Assembly (NCBI GenBank): GCA_017525235.1
Contig: JAFXTC010000019.1
Coordinates: 16,118 to 80,117, forward strand
Source of the DNA: Bacteroidaceae bacterium
GTDB taxonomy: Bacteria > Bacteroidota > Bacteroidia > Bacteroidales > Bacteroidaceae
Length of the DNA stretch: 64,000 bases
Reading direction: 5' to 3'
Shown here piece by piece: positions 25,680 through 34,826 of this stretch. The position numbers and the translations under genes are program-made. Each line of letters starts with the position of its first letter. Within the stretch, counting starts at the first letter, position 1. The notes under the pieces are model-generated. The model did no database searches, was not told where the DNA came from, and saw only the letters and a program-made list of their open reading frames with translations.

Positions 25680-26399
25680 ATGACATACATAGTTTTAGTA
25701 GCAGGTCAAGGCAAGAACCTTCAGCCATTGACGTTGAGTTATCCAAAAACGCTCTATAAATTAGGTGGTGAAACAACAGTCCTCCAGCGTCTTGTCCGCT
25801 CCATCAGGAAATGCGACAAGAAAGCCGAAATAGTCATTGTTGTGGGCTTTATGTATAAGCATATACAAAAAGAACTGGAAGATGACAACGTGCTGTTCGT
25901 TCATAATCCTTTCTATGAGGTAACAAGCTCAATGGGGTCTCTGTGGTTTGCAAAAGAATATCTGCAAAGAGAAAATGTAACCATCATCAATGGCGATATT
26001 GTGATGAGCGATAAAATGATTAACGACGTCATTTGCGCTTATACTGATATACCCTACGTGTTGTTAGACAGCACCAAAACCAGCGACAACAAATACAATG
26101 TTCAGGTTCAAGGTGACAGGGTCTGTGTGATGAGCAAAAACCTTACAGATTTCATGGGGAACTATGTCAGCGTAACAAAACTTGACGCAGTCTCGTCTCG
26201 TTTTGTGTTTGAACAACTCTCCCTGATGGTGAATGATGGAATGTACAATTTGTTTTATGAAGATGCTTTGGTACAGATGATTTTCGATAAGGACTTCGAG
26301 CTTTATTATAAAGATGTAAAAGATTATAAATGGACTGAAATAGACAGCGTAGATGATTTATTAAAAGCTCGTCAGATTCAAGCAGAAAGCGAGATATGA
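25680..26399 (+). CDS. LicC-like phosphocholine cytidylyltransferase
   Basis: A nucleotidyltransferase of 239 residues. The N terminus is YIVLVAGQGKNLQPLTLSYP followed by Lys23, a variant of the GxGxRLxPLT...PK motif. Metal Asp lies in INGDIVMSD and a second site in KWTEIDSVDDL. Length and motifs fit LicC, which makes CDP-choline from phosphocholine and CTP. The usual Arg of the first motif reads Asn (GKNLQP). It overlaps the next gene by four bases. Confidence 0.85.
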   Translation: MTYIVLVAGQGKNLQPLTLSYPKTLYKLGGETTVLQRLVRSIRKCDKKAEIVIVVGFMYKHIQKELEDDNVLFVHNPFYEVTSSMGSLWFAKEYLQRENVTIINGDIVMSDKMINDVICAYTDIPYVLLDSTKTSDNKYNVQVQGDRVCVMSKNLTDFMGNYVSVTKLDAVSSRFVFEQLSLMVNDGMYNLFYEDALVQMIFDKDFELYYKDVKDYKWTEIDSVDDLLKARQIQAESEI

Positions 26400-27133
26400 A
26401 TTATGTCATTATTATAGCCGGAGGTGTTGGAAGTCGCCTGGGAGCGTCTGTACCGAAACAATTTGTGGAAGTATTAGGTAAGCCTGTTATTGTTTATACC
26501 ATGGAGCATTTTCAGAACCACCCTGAGATAGATGCTATAGAATTGGTGTGCGTGGATGGTTATCAGGATTACTTGAAAGGTGTTGCTGAACGATACAGAA
26601 TGACCAAAGTGATAAAAATCGTAACAGGCGGTTCTGAATATGAAAGGTCGATTATGAACGGAGTGGCTGGACTTGAAGGTATAGCCCATCCCGACGATGT
26701 AATCATGCTACACTGGTCTGCTTCACCATTCCTTTCAGAAGATATTATATCGGACAATATCCGTGTCTGCAAAGAGAAAGGCAATGCCATGACAGCAAGT
26801 TACTCATATCTTCTATATGGGTCTAATGATGGAGAATATGCTAAAAAAACCATTAACAGGGATACTTTTATGACGTTATCTGCCCCACAGTCTTTTCTTT
26901 ACAGGGTAATCACTGACATTTACAAGCAGGTAGAAGAGAAAAAAATGTTTGATTATGTTGAGCCGCATACAACTGCCTTTATGACGGAGTTAGGAATACC
27001 CATCTATTTCTCAAAAGGTAGCCATACAAATATTAAAATAACGACCAAGGAAGACATTGACCTCTTCCTGGGTTATCTGCTTGCTCAGAAGTATAAAGAG
27101 GAACACAAAGAATCTGTAAGGTATGAAAAATAG
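26396..27133 (+). CDS. IspD/TarI-like cytidylyltransferase with altered active-site motif
   Basis: IspD/TarI fold: IIAGGVGSRLGASVPKQFVE (CTP loop), TGGSEYERSIMNGV and KITTKEDIDLFLGYLL are all present. The family motif normally read HDxxRP is HWSASP here (residues 106-111), so Asp107 is Trp and Arg110 is Ser. It would make a CDP-activated polyol or related donor if active. A chromosomal ispD should exist elsewhere, since this copy is embedded in the polysaccharide cassette. The start overlaps the LicC-like gene and the end overlaps the next glycosyltransferase by 11 bases. Confidence 0.85.
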   Translation: MNYVIIIAGGVGSRLGASVPKQFVEVLGKPVIVYTMEHFQNHPEIDAIELVCVDGYQDYLKGVAERYRMTKVIKIVTGGSEYERSIMNGVAGLEGIAHPDDVIMLHWSASPFLSEDIISDNIRVCKEKGNAMTASYSYLLYGSNDGEYAKKTINRDTFMTLSAPQSFLYRVITDIYKQVEEKKMFDYVEPHTTAFMTELGIPIYFSKGSHTNIKITTKEDIDLFLGYLLAQKYKEEHKESVRYEK

Positions 27134-28115
27134 CCCACTCATCAGCGTTGTGCTACCCACCTATAATGTAGCACAGTATTTGCAGCAATGCTTAGAGAGC
27201 GTGGCAGCACAGACCTATCAGAATATCGAGGTGATTATCATTATTGATGGAGCCACCGACGGGTCGAATGAAATAGCCCAGGAATTCTGCAAGATAGACA
27301 GCCGCTTCTTTGTCTATTGGCAGGAGAATGCAGGCAGCGGTCCCGCACGTAACAATGGACTGGCACACTGCAACGGAGAATTGGTGATGTTTGTTGACCC
27401 CGACGACTGGATTGAGCCGGAACTATTAGAAAAACTATATGAAGCACAGAGTGAAAGTAATTGCGACCTTGTAGCATCTACGAGAATCAAGGTGGAATGT
27501 GATTCAAAAGGGCAAGTCAGGAAGATTAAGCCCCAGCATCTGTCCGACGAGACCTTAATTGGGCAAGATGTAGTGCGCCAAGCCTATATGCGGATGCTCC
27601 GCACGGGTGTGGTCAGCAATCCCACACAGAAACTTTTCAAGTTGTCCGTCATCCGTGAGCATCAAGTGGAGTTTCCCCCGCTGAAACGCTCGCAGGATAT
27701 TGTGTTCAACTATCGCTATTATAGCTCTGTCCAGTCCCTGCGACTTATATCCTACAGCGGCTACTATTACCGCGCCATGCCGACCCAAACGGCAGGCAAG
27801 TCTCATGCCGACTATTACAAGACCATCATCTACCTGTACAATGACCTTCAGGCCATGTACCAGTCGTGGGGTATGGCGTTCCCCGAACAGGAGATGTGCA
27901 ATTGGTTCTTCCATGTTCGCATCTACTCCAACTTGCAGAAGTCCGTGGCGCAGAGGTGGGACATGGCTCGTCTTTTGGAAGATACGACCATCCTGCACAT
28001 CGTGCAGACAGCGAAGCCTTCTGTGTCATATCTTAAAATGACACGGCAGCTCGTGCTGTCGCGCTCATACAGGATGCTGAAACTTTTCCTGAAACTTATA
28101 CTATTCATAAAATGA
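27123..28115 (+). CDS. Glycosyltransferase family 2
   Basis: Textbook GT2 N terminus: ISVVLPTYNVAQYLQQCLES, VIIIIDGATDGS, and the metal site MFVDPDDWIEPELLEKL. 330 residues, with a basic hydrophobic C terminus that may associate with the membrane. Base composition rises in GC from here to 29730 compared with the A/T-rich genes at 23842-27133, suggesting the cassette was assembled from different sources. It overlaps the acetyltransferase gene by four bases. Confidence 0.92.
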   Translation: MKNSPLISVVLPTYNVAQYLQQCLESVAAQTYQNIEVIIIIDGATDGSNEIAQEFCKIDSRFFVYWQENAGSGPARNNGLAHCNGELVMFVDPDDWIEPELLEKLYEAQSESNCDLVASTRIKVECDSKGQVRKIKPQHLSDETLIGQDVVRQAYMRMLRTGVVSNPTQKLFKLSVIREHQVEFPPLKRSQDIVFNYRYYSSVQSLRLISYSGYYYRAMPTQTAGKSHADYYKTIIYLYNDLQAMYQSWGMAFPEQEMCNWFFHVRIYSNLQKSVAQRWDMARLLEDTTILHIVQTAKPSVSYLKMTRQLVLSRSYRMLKLFLKLILFIK

Positions 28116-28666
28116 TAAAGTCAAAAGAAGACCTTAGAGACTATTTGAAGGCAGACCAGGCGATGACGGGGAAGCCCAATCGTTTGTTCGTCAGATGGCT
28201 GACCAGAAGTGATGAGTACTACATCCGCGCTTTCATGGTCGCACTACGCCACTACGAATACTATCTGAACAAACGTCGGAACCTGCTGGATTTCATCCCA
28301 TACCTATTCTGGTGGTGGAACTACCGAAGACTGAAATTGAAGTCAGAGCTGTATATCATGCCAAACACCGTTGGACCCGGATTCTATCCCCGTCATCGGG
28401 GCTTTGTTCGGATAGGTCCCACCACACATATCGGGAAGAACTGTTCCGTGATGCCTATGGTGCTCTTTGGTAAGAAACTGCCAACGGCATACAGCGAAAT
28501 AAACGTCGGTGATAACTGCTACATTGGTACGGGCGCCACCATACTCGGCCCTCTCATCATTGGCAACAACGTCACCATTGGAGCGGGAGCAGTCGTGACG
28601 AAGGATATCCCCGACAATGCCGTAGTGGCGGGAGTACCAGCCCAAATAATCAGGATACAGGAATGA
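28112..28666 (+). CDS. Left-handed beta-helix (hexapeptide) acetyltransferase, CysE/WcaB-like
   Basis: The C-terminal half is built of hexapeptide repeats (VGDNCYIGTGATILGPLIIG, then NNVTIGAGAVVTKDIPDNAV). It ends in AGVPAQII, the standard CoA-binding cap of serine-acetyltransferase-like enzymes. The N-terminal 90 residues are helical. In polysaccharide loci these enzymes O-acetylate sugars with acetyl-CoA in the cytoplasm. That would be a second acylation route beside the MBOAT system. Confidence 0.88.
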   Translation: MIKSKEDLRDYLKADQAMTGKPNRLFVRWLTRSDEYYIRAFMVALRHYEYYLNKRRNLLDFIPYLFWWWNYRRLKLKSELYIMPNTVGPGFYPRHRGFVRIGPTTHIGKNCSVMPMVLFGKKLPTAYSEINVGDNCYIGTGATILGPLIIGNNVTIGAGAVVTKDIPDNAVVAGVPAQIIRIQE

Positions 28667-29730
28667 AGAAGGTAATCTTTGTCGGTTGGGTGAATCTGGG
28701 GAAAGCCCCTGTTGATGGCGAGACCACCAAGAACCAGTACATCATTGCGGAACTGAAGAAGTACTGCCAGCTGACGGTTCTCGACTTCTACGAGAAGCGT
28801 CGCCATCCGTGGGTCTATCTTCAGGCTTTGTGGGCATTGCTTTCCAAGCCCAAAGCCACCATCATCTTCTCCACTTCGGCAAAGAATGTCTATGCCATTC
28901 TGCGGCTGTTCATGCGTCTGCACGTCAGGCGCGACATCATCTATTGGGTCATTGGCGGTGCTTTTGCCAAGCAAGTCAGAGACGGCATATTCCGGGCCGA
29001 TGTGTTCAACCACATAAAATACAATCTTGTGCAATGCCATAGCATGATTAACGTGTTAAATGAGGCAGGCGTGACCAATGCCCGCTTCGTCTCGAACTTC
29101 AAGCCCATTCCCTATTACCCCGACATGAAGAAAGCTTTGGCAACAAGGGCAAAGAGCGATACCCTCCGCTTCGTGTTCCTCAGCCGCATCATGCCCGACA
29201 AGGGTTGCGATTATATCTTGCAGGCCATCAGGCGGCTCAATGCGAAGGGACTCCAGACTCGTTTCTCCATCGACTTCTACGGAAAGATAGATGCCGGCTA
29301 CCGCGAACAATTCCTGAAAGAAATCGGTCTGCTGGAAAATGCTTCCTGGCACGGCCTACTGAACCTTCACACCACTGGGGGCTACGACACCCTTGCCGCC
29401 TATCATGCCATGCTCTTCCCGACATACCACCCCACCGAGGGCTTCGCAGGCGTGTTCATCGATGCGTTCATTGCCGCCTTGCCAGTGCTGGCTTCACACT
29501 GGGCCTACAATGCCGAGGCCATCACCGATGGGAAGCAGGGCATCATCTATCCCGTCCACAACGTGGAGGCATTGACGAACGTCATGGAGAACTGCATTAC
29601 GGGGCAAGTTGACCTGCAGGTGATGGCACGCAACGCCCGGGCAGAAGCTTCGGCCTATGAAGCAAAAAAAGTCCTGACGGAAGCATATCTGAAAAGTATT
29701 GGACTTATTGATGAAAAGCACGTGTTATAA
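28663..29730 (+). CDS. Glycosyltransferase family 4 (GT-B)
   Basis: 355 residues. The C-terminal GT4 domain shows LRFVFLSRIMPDKGCDYILQ, FYGKIDAG and PTYHPTEGFAGVFIDAFIA with the conserved Glu pair. The N-terminal half has a shortened acceptor domain (VGWVNLGKAPVDGETTKNQY). It probably adds one of the last sugars of the repeat unit. It overlaps the acetyltransferase by four bases and the start of the next gene by 20 bases. Confidence 0.9.
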   Translation: MKKVIFVGWVNLGKAPVDGETTKNQYIIAELKKYCQLTVLDFYEKRRHPWVYLQALWALLSKPKATIIFSTSAKNVYAILRLFMRLHVRRDIIYWVIGGAFAKQVRDGIFRADVFNHIKYNLVQCHSMINVLNEAGVTNARFVSNFKPIPYYPDMKKALATRAKSDTLRFVFLSRIMPDKGCDYILQAIRRLNAKGLQTRFSIDFYGKIDAGYREQFLKEIGLLENASWHGLLNLHTTGGYDTLAAYHAMLFPTYHPTEGFAGVFIDAFIAALPVLASHWAYNAEAITDGKQGIIYPVHNVEALTNVMENCITGQVDLQVMARNARAEASAYEAKKVLTEAYLKSIGLIDEKHVL

Positions 29731-32700
29731 CTGGACGTTCACAAAAGAAATTATCGTAGTCTTGTTGATTGCTTTGTTCTCATCCGGTGCGATGATGGCT
29801 CAGGGTAAGGTAATGATTAATGAATTGATGCAATCTAATGTGGACTTTATGATGGTTAACCATGATTTCCCTGACTCATGGGTGGAACTCTATAACGGAA
29901 GTAACCATACAGTTGCCGTCAATAATTACCGTATCGGTCCGACAAATGTGTATGAAGAAGCTTATACGTTGTCGTCAGGTTCCGTTGGTATAGAACCTGG
30001 AGCGCACTTGATGCTCTATTGCGACAAGACGACAGGCACCCCACTCCATTACAAATTCAATCTGGAAGCAGGCAAAGGCCAACTCTTCTTGTTCGACGAC
30101 ACAGGGATCCTCATCGACTCCGTCGCCTACGGGAAAATGCCGGCACCCAACATTGCCTACGGTCGAGTGACAGACGGCTGCGAGGTGTGGCAGTACGAAC
30201 TGACACCCACGCCTGGAGCCTCTAACAACAGCGTGGGGAGCGACGATGTATTACCAGAACCGCTCTTCTCCGTCGAAGGTCATCTGATGACGAACGGCCC
30301 TGAGACCGTCACCATCAGTTTGCCTAAAGGTGTGCCGGATGATACGAGCATTTACCTAACAACTGATGGCAGCGAGCCAACATGGGAATCTGATAACGAC
30401 ACTCTCTTCACACTCAACATAGACCGAAGCACCGTTGTCCGTGCAAAACTTCTGTCGCATAAGATGCTCCCCATCCGCTCCACAACACACTCCTACATCT
30501 TCCATCCGAGAGCAACCAATATCCCAATTGTCTGCATTGCTACCGACAGTGCATTCCTCTATAGCAGCGAGGAGGGCATCTGTTCTAACGAAAACACTTA
30601 TGGCGCTCCCAATTATCAATATGACTGGAGACGTCCTGCAAACTTTGAGTATTTCAACATACAGAATGGGACAACTGTCTTCAATCAATGTGGGGAAATG
30701 GCATTAGCAGGCGGGATAACCAGGGACAGACCGCAAAAAAGCTTCAAATGCTATGCAAAGAACCGTTTTGGCAAAAAGAATTTCAAAGGAGACTTCTGGC
30801 GTGACAAGCCTGAGGTGACAAAAGTAAAATCTTTCATACTGAGAAATGGCGGAAACAATTGTAAGTCAGGCCGTATTGAAGATGCGGCTTTGCAAAAGTT
30901 ATTCGGTACGAACATTGATGAAATCGACTGGCAGGCTTACGAGCCAGTAATCGTTTATATCAACGGTGTTTATAAAGGGGTGTATGGTTTTCGTGAGCGT
31001 TCCCAAGAAGACTATGTGACAAGCAACTATGATATAGACGACAACGAGGTCGGTATCGCTACAGCCGATGCCTATATTGAGCCCGATGCCGAACCCTGCT
31101 TCTCTGATTTTTATGCTTTATATCACCGAAACAACGTCACTTACGAGAAAATGGCAGAGGTCATCAATATTGATAATTTTATGAATGCCTTTATTGCAGA
31201 ATGTTATAGTTCTAATACAGATTACCCAAGGAACAATGTTTCTATGTGGAGACAGACTGGCGAAGGAAACAAATGGCATTGGATATTGAAGGATTTAGAC
31301 TATGTAGAGGAACATGATGCCTTATGGAATATGTTCAAGTACATGTTAGGCACTGACAACCCTGAAGACGAAGAGTATGAAATCTCCCACAAGTCAGTAA
31401 TTAGAAAGGCCCGATATCTATACGTAAAGATGATGCGTTTCCCGGAGTTCAGCAACCGCTTCATTACCAAATACGCTACCTACCTCGGTGACTTTCTGCG
31501 TCCTGATGTCTGTCTGCCCATCGTAAATGAAATGGCTGAAGAGATAAGGAGCGAGATTACTCCTACTTTTGACGTTTACAATATGTCAACACCTGCAAGA
31601 CATCAGTATTACGTTGACTTGTTCTGCGACTATATCACACAACGTCCCGCGATTGTCTATCAGCAAATGGCAGACTATTTTTCGCTGGGCAATGTCATCC
31701 CCGTCAGCATCTTGAACGATGAAGAGGAAGACAGAAGCATCTCTGTGTACGACACCCCGCTTCGCACAGGAATGTTCAAAGGCGCATGGTTCACGCAATT
31801 CCCGCTCAGCATCAAGGTTACAAATGACAGCAGTGCCGGATGGATGATGGTTGTCACACATGACGACGGCAACGAATCGACATACGTCTATAACAAGGCA
31901 GAGATACAGCCATCGCTGGCATCATGCGCCCCTGGCGACTCCGTCACCTTCATTGCAGTCGATGCAGATGCCATAATGGCTCGTAAGGTAATGATCAATG
32001 AATTGATGCAGTCTAATGTGGACTTTATGATGGTTAACCATGATTTCCCTGACTCATGGGTGGAACTGTATAACGGAAGTGACTATACAGTTGCCGTCAA
32101 GGGTTACCGCATCGATCCGACAAATGTGTATGTTGATGCTTATCCTTTGTCTTCAACTACCATTGATATAAAGCCTGGTGCGCATTTGACCCTATACTGC
32201 GACAAGACAACAGACACACCTTTCCATTACAACTTCAATTTGGATTCAGGCAAGGGCACGCTCTTCTTGTTTGACGACACAGGAACACTCATCGACTCCG
32301 TCGCCTACGGGAAAATGCCGGCACCCAACATTGCCTACGGTCGAGTGACCGATGGTAGCGACGAATGGCAGTACGAACTGACACCCACGCCAGGAACTCC
32401 CAACAACAGTGTGGGGAGCGATGATGTATTACCCGAACCGCTCTTCTCCGTCGAAGGTCATCTGATGACAAACGGCCCTGAAACAATTACTATTACCTTG
32501 CCCGAAGGTGTGCCTGAGGATGCGCGAATCTACCTGACAACTGATGGCAGCGAGCCAACATGGGAATCTGATAACGACACTCTCTTCACACTCAACATAG
32601 ACCGGAGCACCGTTATCCGTGCAAAGCTCCTGTCGCATGAGATGCTTCCCATTCGCTCCACCACACATTCATACATCTTCCATCCCAGGAATACCAAGTT

Positions 32701-34297
32701 GCCCATTGTCTGCATTGCTACCGACAGTACATTCCTCTATAGCAGCGAAGAGGGTATCCTTTCAACCGACAGCACCAACGGGAAACCCAACTATAAATAC
32801 GATTGGCGCCGCCCTGCTAACTTCGAGTACTTCCGCACTAATGATGGCACAACCGTTTTCAACCAATGCGGTGAGGTAGCAGTGGGAGGAGGTGCATCCA
32901 GAGGCGCGCCCCAGAAGAGTATCAAATGCTATGCGAAAAAACGTTTTGGCAAAAAAAACTTCAATGGCAGCTTCTGGCGCGATAAACCAAAAGTCACAAA
33001 GGTCAAATCTTTTATGCTAAGGAATGGAGGCAACAACTGTAGAACCGCCCGCATTAACGATGCAGCCCTGCAGAAGTTTTTTGGTACTAACCTTGAAGAC
33101 ATCGACTGGAAGGCATACGAGCCAGCCATTGTCTATATCAACGGAACATACAAGGGCATCTATGGTTTCAGGGAGCGTTCAAATGAAGACTACCTCACCA
33201 GCAACCATGATGTGGAGGAAGAAGATGTGGAGATGGCAACAGGCGAGAATTACGTGTATGACAATGTAAAAGGTACTCCGGATTTCAACGTCTTCCACGC
33301 GCTCTATAACAAGGCCGACATCACATACGAAGAATTGAGCGAGGAGATGAACATTGATAATTTTATGAATGTCTTCATTGCAGAGTGTTACGGTTCCAAC
33401 AGCAACTACCCGCATAATAACATTATTATCTGGAAAGACACAACCAATCAATCCAAATGGAAATGGATACTGAAAGATTTGGATGCCGTCTATAGGCACG
33501 ATGCTTCCTGGAACATGTTCAATTACATGCTTGGCACAGATGACGTACAGGCCCAAGAATACGAACGCTCTCAAAAAGCTGTGACCGTCAAAGCAAGAAG
33601 ACTTTACGAGCGGATGATGTCTTTCCCCGAGTTTCGCGACAGCTTCATTGCTGTATATGCCACCTATCTCGGCGATTTCCTGCGTCCAGATATTTGCCTG
33701 CCAATTGTCCGCGAGATGGATGATGAGATAATAAACGAGATAGCACCCACTTTTGCGGCATACGACAACATGTCCAAACTAAAGACGCACAAGGCATACC
33801 TTGAACTGTTTTGCACTTATATTGTCCAACGACCAGATTATGTGTATCAGCAAATGGCAGACTATTTCCAGCTTGGGGAACCAATCAAGATGTGTATCAG
33901 CAGCACAAAAGGAGGGGAGATTTCTATCTGTGACACCCCACTCCGCACTGGAATGTTCCAAGGCGCATGGTTCACGCAGTTCCCGCTCAGCATCAAGGTT
34001 ACAAATGACAGCAGAGCCGGATGGATGATGGTTGTCACACACGACGACGGCAACGAGTCGACATACGTCTATAACACAGCAGAGATACAGCCATCGCTGG
34101 CATCATGCGCCCCTGGCGATTCCGTCACCTTCATTGCAACCGATGCAGATATGGTGGATGGCAATATCGCGAACAACGGCAACCGCACAATCGCATCCAT
34201 CTATGATGCGACAGGCAAAATGATACCAACTCTCCATCGAGGAGTGAACATCATCCTCTATGCCGACGGCACACGACGAAAGATACTTAAAGAGTAG
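29711..34297 (+). CDS. Secreted protein with two tandem lamin-tail/CotH-kinase modules
   Basis: 1,528 residues with a signal peptide ending near MMAQ. Each half has a lamin-tail-like domain (starts KVMINELMQSNVDFMMVNHD), a chitobiase C-terminal-like beta domain (IYLTTDGSEPTWESDNDT) and a CotH-like core. The core carries QKSFKCYAK, AYEPVIVYINGVYKGVYGF and WILKDLD with the likely metal Asp. Half one spans about residues 33-755, half two 758-1480. The last 45 residues (IASIYDATGKMI to RRKILKE) resemble type IX secretion sorting tails. CotH is a protein kinase of spore coats; function here is unknown. ATG 29711 is preferred over TTG 29699. Confidence 0.85.
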   Translation: MKSTCYNWTFTKEIIVVLLIALFSSGAMMAQGKVMINELMQSNVDFMMVNHDFPDSWVELYNGSNHTVAVNNYRIGPTNVYEEAYTLSSGSVGIEPGAHLMLYCDKTTGTPLHYKFNLEAGKGQLFLFDDTGILIDSVAYGKMPAPNIAYGRVTDGCEVWQYELTPTPGASNNSVGSDDVLPEPLFSVEGHLMTNGPETVTISLPKGVPDDTSIYLTTDGSEPTWESDNDTLFTLNIDRSTVVRAKLLSHKMLPIRSTTHSYIFHPRATNIPIVCIATDSAFLYSSEEGICSNENTYGAPNYQYDWRRPANFEYFNIQNGTTVFNQCGEMALAGGITRDRPQKSFKCYAKNRFGKKNFKGDFWRDKPEVTKVKSFILRNGGNNCKSGRIEDAALQKLFGTNIDEIDWQAYEPVIVYINGVYKGVYGFRERSQEDYVTSNYDIDDNEVGIATADAYIEPDAEPCFSDFYALYHRNNVTYEKMAEVINIDNFMNAFIAECYSSNTDYPRNNVSMWRQTGEGNKWHWILKDLDYVEEHDALWNMFKYMLGTDNPEDEEYEISHKSVIRKARYLYVKMMRFPEFSNRFITKYATYLGDFLRPDVCLPIVNEMAEEIRSEITPTFDVYNMSTPARHQYYVDLFCDYITQRPAIVYQQMADYFSLGNVIPVSILNDEEEDRSISVYDTPLRTGMFKGAWFTQFPLSIKVTNDSSAGWMMVVTHDDGNESTYVYNKAEIQPSLASCAPGDSVTFIAVDADAIMARKVMINELMQSNVDFMMVNHDFPDSWVELYNGSDYTVAVKGYRIDPTNVYVDAYPLSSTTIDIKPGAHLTLYCDKTTDTPFHYNFNLDSGKGTLFLFDDTGTLIDSVAYGKMPAPNIAYGRVTDGSDEWQYELTPTPGTPNNSVGSDDVLPEPLFSVEGHLMTNGPETITITLPEGVPEDARIYLTTDGSEPTWESDNDTLFTLNIDRSTVIRAKLLSHEMLPIRSTTHSYIFHPRNTKLPIVCIATDSTFLYSSEEGILSTDSTNGKPNYKYDWRRPANFEYFRTNDGTTVFNQCGEVAVGGGASRGAPQKSIKCYAKKRFGKKNFNGSFWRDKPKVTKVKSFMLRNGGNNCRTARINDAALQKFFGTNLEDIDWKAYEPAIVYINGTYKGIYGFRERSNEDYLTSNHDVEEEDVEMATGENYVYDNVKGTPDFNVFHALYNKADITYEELSEEMNIDNFMNVFIAECYGSNSNYPHNNIIIWKDTTNQSKWKWILKDLDAVYRHDASWNMFNYMLGTDDVQAQEYERSQKAVTVKARRLYERMMSFPEFRDSFIAVYATYLGDFLRPDICLPIVREMDDEIINEIAPTFAAYDNMSKLKTHKAYLELFCTYIVQRPDYVYQQMADYFQLGEPIKMCISSTKGGEISICDTPLRTGMFQGAWFTQFPLSIKVTNDSRAGWMMVVTHDDGNESTYVYNTAEIQPSLASCAPGDSVTFIATDADMVDGNIANNGNRTIASIYDATGKMIPTLHRGVNIILYADGTRRKILKE
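29805..34155 (+). repeat. Internal tandem duplication of about 2.18 kb in the CotH gene
   Basis: Blocks near 29808-29902, 30128-30170, 30360-30425 and 31783-31860 recur almost base for base about 2,176-2,181 bp later (31984-32078, 32307, 32540 and 33964). The CotH cores between these blocks are clearly more divergent, with many amino-acid changes. Coordinates mark the two copies together. Confidence 0.9.
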
Positions 34298-34322
34298 TAA
34301 GTAAAACTGGGAATCAAGAACC

Positions 34323-34784
34323 ATGAGTAAAAAAATACTTGCTGTAGCCTCGATAGGCGGACACTGGATACAGTTGCTCAGAATAGCACGGCCCATGGAA
34401 GAGCATTATGAGATGGTATTTGTCTCGACTCATCCAAAATGTGCCACGATGGTGGAAGGTCAAAAGTTCTGCCTGACAACAGATTTCAGTAGGTCGGATG
34501 CCTGGAAACTGATACCGTCGTTCTTCAAGGCTATAAAAACGATACGAAAGGAAAAGCCTGATGCCATTATCACTACAGGCGCTGCTCCCGGATTAATCTA
34601 CCTCGTTGTTGGAAAACTCTTGGGAAGAAAGACCATCTGGATTGACAGTATTGCCAATGCAGAACATCTGTCGGCAAGCGGACGTATGGCATCAAAGTTT
34701 GCCTCACGTATCTATACGCAATGGAAAGACCTTGCTACAGGGGAAATACAATATGCCGGCAATGTTTTCGGGAACACTAAATAG
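34323..34784 (+). CDS. Alg14/PssD-like glycosyltransferase membrane subunit
   Basis: 153 residues: ILAVASIGGHWIQLLRI (the GGHW nucleotide-sugar loop) and AIITTGAAPGLIYLVVGKLL, hallmarks of Alg14-like subunits. These pair with an Alg13-like catalytic half, which is encoded 42 bp downstream. In streptococcal and rhizobial loci (CpsF/CpsG, PssD/PssE) the pair acts as one glycosyltransferase. Confidence 0.9.
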   Translation: MSKKILAVASIGGHWIQLLRIARPMEEHYEMVFVSTHPKCATMVEGQKFCLTTDFSRSDAWKLIPSFFKAIKTIRKEKPDAIITTGAAPGLIYLVVGKLLGRKTIWIDSIANAEHLSASGRMASKFASRIYTQWKDLATGEIQYAGNVFGNTK

Positions 34785-34788
34785 AATT

Positions 34789-34816
34789 TAAACCGTAAAC
34801 GGTAAACAGTAAACTA
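34789..34816 (+). repeat. Heptamer tandem repeat between the Alg14-like and Alg13-like genes
   Basis: Four units TAAACCG, TAAACGG, TAAACAG and TAAACTA in exact 7-bp phase fill most of the 42-bp gap. Closely similar units appear at 56467 and 59586. Confidence 0.8.
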
Positions 34817-34826
34817 TCAATTACAA

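Noticed and set aside
29711-34297. The repeated halves of the CotH gene as an assembly error
   Set aside because: The copies differ at many residues and in insert lengths, so they are two real modules rather than a duplicated contig segment.
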